A stretch of DNA of 43,178 nucleotides from CAZCYE01 sp964502775. GTDB taxonomy: Bacteria; Actinomycetota; Acidimicrobiia; IMCC26256; PALSA-555. The DNA lies in contig CAZCYE010000003.1 of the NCBI GenBank assembly GCA_964502775.1, positions 1 to 43,178 on the forward strand, read 5' to 3'. Position numbers and translations under genes: made by a program. Shown here piece after piece: positions 37,223 to 43,178 of this stretch (the stretch's first letter is position 1; each line of letters starts with the position of its first letter). Under the pieces are notes generated by a model. The model searched no databases, was not told where the DNA came from, and was given only the letters and a program-made list of their open reading frames with translations.

Positions 37223-37761
37223 GGCATCCCACCCGTTGGGCCGGTGCGGGCATCGGAGCGGTGGTGGCCGCGGTGAGCATCGTGCTGGCCGTGCAAGTGG
37301 GCAGCGACTCGCAGCGGGAGTCGTCGACCAACCAGCTCGTGGGACGCGATGCGCCCGCGATTGCATTGCGATCCTTCGACGGCGAGCCCATCACGGACGA
37401 TGAGCTGTCGGGCCGCGCCGTCATCGTCAACTTCTGGAACTCCTGGTGCATCCCGTGCCGCGACGAGCTCCCGGCCCTGAAAGCGTTCTTCGCACGCCAC
37501 GGTGACGATCCCGACTTCGTGCTCCTCGGAATCGTGCGGGACGACTCGGCCAGTGCTGCCGAGCGGTATGCGGTCGCGGAGCAGATGGACTGGCTGCTGG
37601 CCGTCGATCCGGATTCACGCGCCGCGCTCGACTTCGGCACCCGAGGCCAACCCGAGACGTTTGCCATCTCACCCCGTGGTCAGATCGTGGGGTTCCATCT
37701 CGGGCCCGCCAGCCTCGCCGCGCTGGAGGAGTTGTTGCTCGCAGCTCGAAGCGGGCGATGA
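37219..37761 (+). CDS. ccmG: Thioredoxin-like protein of cytochrome c maturation (CcmG/ResA/TlpA type)
   Basis: A 180-residue membrane-anchored thiol-disulfide oxidoreductase. After an N-terminal helix (AGIGAVVAAVSIVLAVQVG) comes the AhpC/TlpA fold with the active site NSWCIPCRDELP (C77, C80), and GQPETFAISPRGQIVGFHLG with the conserved Pro-Glu. It would keep the haem-binding cysteines of apocytochromes reduced. It overlaps ccmF and ccmH by 4 bases. ResA-type numbering would also be acceptable; its place in the ccm operon supports ccmG. Confidence 0.9.
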   Translation: MRHPTRWAGAGIGAVVAAVSIVLAVQVGSDSQRESSTNQLVGRDAPAIALRSFDGEPITDDELSGRAVIVNFWNSWCIPCRDELPALKAFFARHGDDPDFVLLGIVRDDSASAAERYAVAEQMDWLLAVDPDSRAALDFGTRGQPETFAISPRGQIVGFHLGPASLAALEELLLAARSGR

Positions 37762-38219
37762 GGACGATGAGCGCACGACTGGTCTCGTGGGCCGCGCTGG
37801 GTGTGATCGTGGTGGGTGCGCTCGTCTGGGCCGCATGGCCGGACGGGGGCGCGTCGGCTCCGGCGCGGGCGAGGGCGCTCGCCGCCGAGTTGCGCTGTCC
37901 GGATTGTGAGGGCCTGTCGGTGGCCGACTCGTTCACCACCTCCGGGCGCGCGATCCGGCGCGACATCGCGCGCCGCATCGAGGCCGGGCAGTCTGACGCC
38001 CGGATCCGGCGTGCCTACGTCGAGCGCTACGGCGAATCCATCTTGCTCAATCCCCAAGGCGGCGGCCTGGGTGTCCTCGTCTGGGGGCTGCCCGCGATCG
38101 TGCTGATCCTCGGTGGCGCGGGCGTGGCCTGGTCGGTGCTGCGTTGGCGCCACCAGGCCGCGGCGCCCGTCACCGATGCCGACGAGGCGCTCGTCGCACG
38201 AGCCCGGGAGCGAGGGTGA
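37758..38219 (+). CDS. ccmH: Cytochrome c maturation protein CcmH
   Basis: A 153-residue protein with two membrane segments and a small helical periplasmic-side domain. The redox motif is ELRCPDCEGLSVADS (C47, C50), matching the LRCxxCQ family signature. The following DIARRIEAGQSDARIRRAYVERYGESILL is the usual three-helix bundle. It reduces apocytochrome c together with CcmG and CcmF. Translation is coupled to ccmG (ATGA) and to the TPR gene (GTGA). Confidence 0.92.
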   Translation: MRTMSARLVSWAALGVIVVGALVWAAWPDGGASAPARARALAAELRCPDCEGLSVADSFTTSGRAIRRDIARRIEAGQSDARIRRAYVERYGESILLNPQGGGLGVLVWGLPAIVLILGGAGVAWSVLRWRHQAAAPVTDADEALVARARERG

Positions 38220-39049
38220 GCGGCGAGGAGGAGCGAGTGCGGCTCGAGGCCGAACGCGACTTCCTGCTCGCGTCGCTCGACGATCTCGATGTAGAGCGGG
38301 CCGCAGGCGAGATCGACGAGGAGAGTCATGCCCGGCTGCACGCCGACTACACCGCGCGTGCCGCGGCCGCGATCCGGGCGTTGCGCGACGGTGTGGATAC
38401 GCAGCCGGCCAGGCCTCGCGTCGTGTGGCGTCGTCGGGTCGCGATCGGGATCGCGGTGGTGGTGTTCGCGGGGGGCGCCGGGTTCGGGCTTGCCGCCGCA
38501 CTCGGCGCCCGACTGCCGGGCGAGACCTCGTCGGGGAACACCGCGACGCGCCCCGAGCCGCAGTCCATCGGCCAACGCCGTCGAACGTTGGAGCGGGCGC
38601 TGGCGGTGGACCCTTCCGATGTTCCGACCCGACTGCTGCTCGCCCAGCTGCTCGAGGCCGACGGCGACCTCGCGGATGCGCTCGCGCACTACGACGAGGT
38701 CGTGCGCCTGGACCCGACGAACGCGGTGGCTCACGCGCAAGCAGGGCGCATCCTCTACCTGAGTGCCCAGGCGGTGGTCGCCTCCGCACCCGCAGAGGCA
38801 GCCGATCTCGTCGACGCCTCGATCACTCGCCTCGACCGAGCTGTTGATCTCGATCCCCAGTACGCCGATGCCCGCTTCTTTCGTGCCATCGTTCGGGCCA
38901 ACGAGTACGGCGACTTTGCCGGTGCCCAGTCCGATCTCCAGCGTTATCTCCTGCTCGCTCCCCAGGGCACGTTCGTGGAGCAGGCGCGCGATCTCCTCGC
39001 CGACGTCACTAACGCCCTCGAACCCACTACCCCAACGACCAGGAAATGA
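38216..39049 (+). CDS. TPR protein, CcmI/CycH-like
   Basis: A 277-residue protein. The first ~60 residues (RLEAERDFLLASLDDLDVERAAGEIDEESHARLHADYTARAAA) are a helical pair found next to CcmH in many actinobacteria and proteobacteria. One TM helix follows (AIGIAVVVFAGGAGFGLAAALG), then TPR units (LLLAQLLEADGDLADALAHYDEVVRLDP and ARFFRAIVRANEYGDFAGAQSDLQRYLLLAP). CcmI proteins hold apocytochrome c for haem ligation. The GTG at 38216 overlaps the ccmH stop. The place in the operon is the main support for CcmI. Confidence 0.85.
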   Translation: MSGEEERVRLEAERDFLLASLDDLDVERAAGEIDEESHARLHADYTARAAAAIRALRDGVDTQPARPRVVWRRRVAIGIAVVVFAGGAGFGLAAALGARLPGETSSGNTATRPEPQSIGQRRRTLERALAVDPSDVPTRLLLAQLLEADGDLADALAHYDEVVRLDPTNAVAHAQAGRILYLSAQAVVASAPAEAADLVDASITRLDRAVDLDPQYADARFFRAIVRANEYGDFAGAQSDLQRYLLLAPQGTFVEQARDLLADVTNALEPTTPTTRK

Positions 39050-39053
39050 GGCC

Positions 39054-39530
39054 ATGACCGCACCCCCCGAGCACCAGATCGACAACGCCAAGATGTACCG
39101 AGCGACGATCACCACCGATCGGGGCGCGATCGTCATGGACCTTGACCCGCAGCTCGCGCCGATGACCGTCAACAACTTCGTGGCGCTCGCCCGTCAGGGC
39201 TACTACGACGGCTTGACCTTTCACCGGGTCGTGCCCGAGTTCGTGGTCCAGGCCGGCTGTCCCGAAGGCACCGGGCGGGGAGGGCCCGGGTACCGGTTCG
39301 CCGACGAGCCCGTACGGGGCGAGTACGCCCTGGGCGCGGTGGCGATGGCCAACGCTGGTCCCGGCACCAACGGCTCGCAGTTCTTCGTGTGCATCGACGA
39401 CTGCACCACGAAGCTGGCCAAGTCGTACAACCTCTTCGGTCACGTCTCCGAGGGCGTGGACGTGGCCCGAGCGATCGAAGTGGGCGACGTCATGCGGTCG
39501 GTGGCGGTCGAGGAGCGCGACCGGCAATGA
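39054..39530 (+). CDS. Cyclophilin-type peptidyl-prolyl isomerase
   Basis: A 158-residue cytoplasmic cyclophilin that speeds cis-trans isomerisation at proline. The active-site strand FHRVVPEFVVQAGCPEGTGRGGPGYRF holds the catalytic Arg and Phe. ALGAVAMANAGPGTNGSQFFVCIDD and LFGHVSEGVDVA complete the signature. There is no signal peptide. The ATG at 39054 lies 4 bases after the TPR gene. Its presence at the end of the ccm operon is probably for cotranscription and not because it takes part in haem ligation. Confidence 0.93.
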   Translation: MTAPPEHQIDNAKMYRATITTDRGAIVMDLDPQLAPMTVNNFVALARQGYYDGLTFHRVVPEFVVQAGCPEGTGRGGPGYRFADEPVRGEYALGAVAMANAGPGTNGSQFFVCIDDCTTKLAKSYNLFGHVSEGVDVARAIEVGDVMRSVAVEERDRQ

Positions 39531-40315
39531 CCGTCGATCTCGGATGGTTCGGGCCCGACAGCGTCGCCTGGCGGATCCACTCCGATCCGGCGATGCTCGC
39601 CGGGGGACTGCGCGCGCTGCTGGTACAGGCGCTCGAGCCCCGAGCCATGGCCGGTGTCGATCAGCACAGCGCGTATCGCAGCGATCCGTGGGGGCGCCTG
39701 CAGCGGACCACCGAGTTCGTGCTCCTCACGACCTTCGCCGAGAGCGCGGACGCCGAGGAGGCGTGCGCCAATGTCCGCCGTGTGCACGAGCACGTGCGAG
39801 GTGTCGATCCGGTGACCGGTCGTCACTACGCGGCCAGCGATCCCGATCTCTTGCTGTGGATCCACGCGGTCGAGGTCGACTCGTTCGTCGTGGCCTATCG
39901 GGCGTATGCGGGCCGGCTCTCCGGGGAGGATGCCGACCGCTACGTGACGGAGATGGTGCGCGTGGCCGAGGCGGTCGAGCTCCCTACGGGGATGGCGCCC
40001 CGCACGATGGGCGAGTTGCGTGAGTACCTCGACTCGGTTCCGCTCGAGATGTCACCCGCGGCGCGCGAGGGCATGCGCACCATCCTCTGGCCGCCGATGC
40101 CGCTGGCGCTGCGCCCGCTGTGGTTGATCCCGGCGGCGGCGGCGGTCGCGATCCTGCCCCGCGACGCACGTCAGATGTACGGGTTGCCCTGGCCCGCGCC
40201 GGCCACCCTTCCCCTGCGCGCCCAGGTGTATGCGCTCACGCGCCTCATGAAGCTGATGCTCCCGCGCGCGCCCATCATCCGCGCGGCCCACACTCGCGCC
40301 GAGCACGCCGCGTGA
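39527..40315 (+). CDS. MpaB-like oxygenase family protein (DUF2236)
   Basis: A 262-residue protein of the family that includes the ER-bound oxygenase MpaB and latex-clearing protein, which bind haem b. Matching features are GWFGPDSVAWRIHSDPAMLAGGLRALLVQALEP, then RVHEHVRGVDPVTGRHYAASDPDLLLWIHAVEVDSFVVAY and TMGELREYLDSVP. Histidines in HEHVRG and LLWIHA are the likely haem and helix ligands of the family. A C-terminal hydrophobic stretch (LRPLWLIPAAAAVAIL) may touch the membrane. It overlaps the cyclophilin gene by 4 bases. The substrate is unknown. Confidence 0.85.
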   Translation: MTVDLGWFGPDSVAWRIHSDPAMLAGGLRALLVQALEPRAMAGVDQHSAYRSDPWGRLQRTTEFVLLTTFAESADAEEACANVRRVHEHVRGVDPVTGRHYAASDPDLLLWIHAVEVDSFVVAYRAYAGRLSGEDADRYVTEMVRVAEAVELPTGMAPRTMGELREYLDSVPLEMSPAAREGMRTILWPPMPLALRPLWLIPAAAAVAILPRDARQMYGLPWPAPATLPLRAQVYALTRLMKLMLPRAPIIRAAHTRAEHAA

Positions 40316-40338
40316 CGAGCTCCTGAGGACGCCAGGGG

Positions 40339-40344
40339 TAGCCT
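40339..40344 (+). promoter_or_regulatory. Possible -10 box for the aconitase gene
   Basis: TAGCCT fits TANNNT and lies 40 bases before the ATG at 40384. A ribosome-binding site GGAGAG (40370-40375) follows. It would allow aconitase to be transcribed apart from the ccm operon. Confidence 0.25.
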
Positions 40345-40383
40345 CGAACGACACCGCCGCCGTGTTCCCGGAGAGTGCGTCCC

Positions 40384-42684
40384 ATGCCCGACGAGCAGCC
40401 CGACGAGCAGGAAGCCCCGACCACCCCGGTGGGGCTCGTCGAAGCGCTGTACCAGCGCCTTCCTGATCGTGTGGCGCTCGCCCGCGAACGCCTCGGTCGA
40501 GGTCTCACCTTCGCCGAGAAGGTGCTGATCGGGCACGCGGACGACCCAGCCACCGTCGGTCTCGATCGGGGCGTGGATTACGCCGACTACCGCCCCGACC
40601 GGGTCGCGATGCAGGATGCCACCGCGCAGATGGCGCTGCTCCAGTTCATGACCGCGGGCCTGCCCCGCGTCGCCGTGCCCACCACGGTGCACTGCGACCA
40701 CCTCATCCAGGCTCGTGTGGGCGCCGAGCACGATCTCGCCGACGCGCTCGACGAGAACTCCGAGGTCTACGACTTCCTCCGCACCGTGTCGGCCAAGTAC
40801 GGCATCGGGTTCTGGAAGCCGGGCTCGGGGATCATCCACCAGGTCGTGCTCGAGCAGTACGCGTTCCCCGGAGCCATGATGATCGGCACCGACAGCCACA
40901 CGCCCAACGCCGGCGGTCTCGGCGTGGTCGCGATCGGCGTGGGCGGCGCCGACGCGGTCGATGTGATGGCGGGCTGGCCCTTCAACACCAGGGTGCCTCG
41001 ACTCATCGGCGTGCGGCTGACGGGTCACTTGTCGGGATGGGCCGCGGCCAAGGACGTGATTCTTCGCGTCGCGGGAATCCTCACCGTGAAGGGTGGGACC
41101 GGAGCCATCGTGGAGTACTTCGGGCCCGGCACCGAATCGATCTCGGCCACCGGCAAGGCGACCATCTGCAACATGGGAGCCGAGATCGGCGCGACGTGCT
41201 CGGTGTTCCCCCATGACGAGCGGGGGACGCTCTACCTGAAGGCCACGGGACGCGAGGCCGTGGCCGGGCTCGCCGATCAGCACGCGGAGTTCCTGCGGGC
41301 CGACGCCGATGTCGACGACGACCCCGAGCGATACTTCGACCGGGTCATCGAGATCGACCTCGACGACCTCGAGCCCCACGTCGTGGGTCCTCATACGCCT
41401 GACCTGGACCGACCGATTCACGAGTTGACGCGCGTTGCCGCGTCAGAGGGATACCCCCTCGACATCTCGGCTGCCCTCGTCGGGTCGTGTACGAACTCGT
41501 CGTACGAGGACATCGGGCGCGCCGCCCACGTCGCGCGTCAGGCGCGGGCGGCGGGTCTGAGCGTCAGGACGCCGCTGCTCGTCACGCCCGGTTCGGAGCA
41601 GGTTCGGGCAACGATCGAGCGCGACGGATTGTTGGACGATCTCGAGGCTATTGGCGCGACGGTGCTGGCCAACGCGTGTGGTCCTTGCATCGGGCAGTGG
41701 AAGCGTGACGACATCGTCAAGGGTGAGCGCAACACCATCGTCTCGTCGTTCAACCGGAACTTCCCGGCCCGCAATGACGGCAACACCGCGACGCTCTCGT
41801 TCATCGCTTCCCCCGAGACCGTGGTTGCGATGGCCCTCACCGGCCGCCTCGATCACGACTTCGTCCGCGAGCCGATCGAGCGTCCTGACGGCTCGAGCAC
41901 GTTGCTGGAGCCCCCGACGGCCGACGAGCTCCCGGCCCAGGGCTTCGACCCGGGCGAGCTGGGGTTCCTCGAGCCCGCCGCGGACGGCTCGAACGTGGAG
42001 GTGATCGTGCAGCCCGGCTCCGAGCGGCTCGAGCTGCTCGAGCCGTTCCCGGCGTGGGACGGCGAGGACTACCTCGGGCTCCGGGTGCTGATGAAGGCCG
42101 TCGGCAAGTGCACGACCGACCACATCTCACCGGCCGGCAGTTGGCTCCGCTACCGCGGGCACCTCACGAACATCTCCAAGAACCTGTTCACCGGCGTGAA
42201 CAACGCGTTCGCGCTGGACGAGCCCGGGATCGGTGTGGATGCTCGCGACGGGAGCATTGTGGGTTTACCGGACCTCGCCCGGGCGTACAAGGAGTCGGGG
42301 ATCGCCTGGGTGGCCGTAGGCGACGAGAACTACGGCGAGGGCTCGTCGCGCGAGCATGCCGCGATGGAGCCTCGGGCCATGGGCGGTCGGGCGATCATCG
42401 TGCGGTCGTTCGCGCGCATCCACGAGGCCAACCTCAAGAAGCAGGGCATCCTGGCCCTCACGTTCGCCAACTCCGCCGACTACGAGCGCATCCTCGTGGA
42501 CGACACCATCGACATCGTCGGTCTGCGCGAGCTGGCGCCGGGACGGCCGGTGTCCGTGCGCATCCACCACGCCAACGGCCGGACCGACGAGATCGAGACC
42601 ACGCACACCATGTCGCCGGAGCACATCGAGTGGTTCCGGGCCGGATCGGCCCTCAACGTGCTGCGAGCGCAGCACCGGGGGTGA
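40384..42684 (+). CDS. Aconitate hydratase (mitochondrial-type)
   Basis: A 766-residue [4Fe-4S] enzyme that interconverts citrate and isocitrate in the TCA cycle. The cluster cysteines are C369 (VGSCTNSSYED), C432 and C435 (NACGPCIGQW). Other motifs are MIGTDSHTPNAGGLG near the first third, FNRNFPARNDGN and the C-terminal swivel with VGDENYGEGSSREHAAMEPR. Length and start (VALARERLGRGLTFAEKVLIGH) are those of the mitochondrial-type aconitase and not of AcnA or AcnB. ATG at 40384 is preferred over the GTG at 40375, which falls on the ribosome-binding site. Confidence 0.94.
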   Translation: MPDEQPDEQEAPTTPVGLVEALYQRLPDRVALARERLGRGLTFAEKVLIGHADDPATVGLDRGVDYADYRPDRVAMQDATAQMALLQFMTAGLPRVAVPTTVHCDHLIQARVGAEHDLADALDENSEVYDFLRTVSAKYGIGFWKPGSGIIHQVVLEQYAFPGAMMIGTDSHTPNAGGLGVVAIGVGGADAVDVMAGWPFNTRVPRLIGVRLTGHLSGWAAAKDVILRVAGILTVKGGTGAIVEYFGPGTESISATGKATICNMGAEIGATCSVFPHDERGTLYLKATGREAVAGLADQHAEFLRADADVDDDPERYFDRVIEIDLDDLEPHVVGPHTPDLDRPIHELTRVAASEGYPLDISAALVGSCTNSSYEDIGRAAHVARQARAAGLSVRTPLLVTPGSEQVRATIERDGLLDDLEAIGATVLANACGPCIGQWKRDDIVKGERNTIVSSFNRNFPARNDGNTATLSFIASPETVVAMALTGRLDHDFVREPIERPDGSSTLLEPPTADELPAQGFDPGELGFLEPAADGSNVEVIVQPGSERLELLEPFPAWDGEDYLGLRVLMKAVGKCTTDHISPAGSWLRYRGHLTNISKNLFTGVNNAFALDEPGIGVDARDGSIVGLPDLARAYKESGIAWVAVGDENYGEGSSREHAAMEPRAMGGRAIIVRSFARIHEANLKKQGILALTFANSADYERILVDDTIDIVGLRELAPGRPVSVRIHHANGRTDEIETTHTMSPEHIEWFRAGSALNVLRAQHRG

Positions 42685-42688
42685 GTGA

Positions 42689-43159
42689 GTGCACCTCGGC
42701 CGGCGTGGGCGTGCCGGAGTTGCCGCGCTCGTGGTCGTGGGCGTGGTGGCGGCGCTCGTGGTGCTGTTGGACGGCGACGATCGCAAGGGCACCCGAGCCG
42801 TGTCCACGCCGGGATCCGTCACCTCCACGACGGGCCCGTCCGACGACGTGGTGGTCACGATCATCTGCATCACGCCCCGGGAGGCCGCCGAGAACCTCGT
42901 CGAATCCTGGCGCGGTGGATCTCGTGCCGCCGCGGGACGGTGCGCGACGAGCGCGGCGGTGTCGCAGCTCTTCGAGGCCGGCGGCGGCGGCGACGGAGGC
43001 GACGACGACGGTGCCACCTGGACGTTCCAGGGCTGTCAGGACGGCCCCGCGCCCGTGACGTGCTCGTACTCCCACCACGGCGGTACGGCGACCCTCACGG
43101 TGACCGGCAGTGAGGATGCCGGATTCGTGGTCGAGGAGCTGGTGCTCGTATCCGGTTGA
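42689..43159 (+). CDS. Small membrane-anchored or secreted protein of unknown function
   Basis: A 156-residue protein. A basic start (MHLGRRGRAG) is followed by a hydrophobic helix (VAALVVVGVVAALVVLL) and a Ser/Thr-rich linker. The outer domain contains five cysteines (ICITPRE, RCATSAA, FQGCQDG, VTCSYSHHGG) and ends in a beta-rich TATLTVTGSEDAGFVVEELVLVSG. The GGGGDGGDDDG stretch is probably a loop. The GTG at 42689 lies 4 bases after the aconitase stop. No family is recognised. Confidence 0.68.
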   Translation: MHLGRRGRAGVAALVVVGVVAALVVLLDGDDRKGTRAVSTPGSVTSTTGPSDDVVVTIICITPREAAENLVESWRGGSRAAAGRCATSAAVSQLFEAGGGGDGGDDDGATWTFQGCQDGPAPVTCSYSHHGGTATLTVTGSEDAGFVVEELVLVSG

Positions 43160-43178
43160 TCAGCCCCGGGTGATCAGC
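43157..43178 (+). repeat. Direct repeat at the window end, possibly a terminator start
   Basis: TGATCAGC occurs twice (43157-43164 and 43171-43178) around CCCGGG. Because TGATCA is its own complement, the two copies can pair into a short hairpin behind the last gene. The sequence is cut by the window edge. Confidence 0.35.

Noticed and set aside
34877..37366. Very long reading frame on the minus strand opposite ccmE-ccmF (829 codons)
   Set aside because: It is antisense to well-conserved ccm genes and its translation is rich in Arg, Pro and Gly with no domain. Such frames are expected opposite G+C-rich genes.

Overview
The window is high-G+C DNA with dense same-strand operons, many 4-base ATGA/GTGA overlaps and frequent GTG starts. 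This points to an actinomycete. The hopanoid operon, class E sortase, DUF5317 proteins, cytochrome bd and mitochondrial-type aconitase fit a free-living aerobic member of Actinomycetota, possibly class Acidimicrobiia; the class is inference. I see no tRNA, rRNA, CRISPR array, insertion sequence or phage gene.

Layout. (1) 1-3558: the 3' part of a 2-oxo-acid dehydrogenase E2 gene, acetoacetyl-CoA synthetase, and a small secreted protein. (2) 3606-6643: a DUF5317 membrane protein, a free-standing 29-residue peptide gene with its own terminator, and a membrane GGDEF-EAL protein. (3) 6692-10652: a hemerythrin-like protein, cytochrome bd (cydAB) and an unusual MerR-TetR fusion regulator. (4) 10867-20530: a complete hopanoid operon. 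It holds hpnC, hpnD and hpnE (squalene from farnesyl diphosphate), a polyprenyl diphosphate synthase, squalene-hopene cyclase, a fused HpnG-IspH protein, hpnH and a flippase-like membrane protein. (5) 20616-23177: a CysQ/IMPase-like phosphatase, a membrane-anchored protein and an aldo/keto reductase. (6) 23250-32447: an accessory signalling region. It has a glycosyltransferase operon facing left, a second 29-residue peptide gene, a multi-TM HD-GYP-like protein that lacks the GYP segment, a degenerate HD paralogue, a second DUF5317 protein, an ECF sigma factor with a zinc-finger tail, a protein with only membrane-sensor modules, a lysine-free biotinyl-domain protein and a class E sortase. (7) 32557-42684: a full system I cytochrome c maturation operon (ccmABCDEFGH plus a TPR protein). 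It runs on into a cyclophilin, an MpaB-like oxygenase and aconitase. The window ends in a small membrane-anchored protein.

How the parts work together. The hopanoid operon supplies both precursor (IspH, prenyl synthase) and cyclised and extended product (SHC, HpnH, HpnG), and probably moves it across the membrane (flippase). The ccm operon and cydAB serve respiration. The most unusual part is the signalling equipment. Two tiny hydrophobic peptides of identical length and similar ends lie just upstream of two multi-TM sensors of one family, and each locus also carries a DUF5317 gene. Two of the sensor genes have low-G+C 5' halves that switch to high G+C at the same homologous codons, suggesting exchange of sensor modules.
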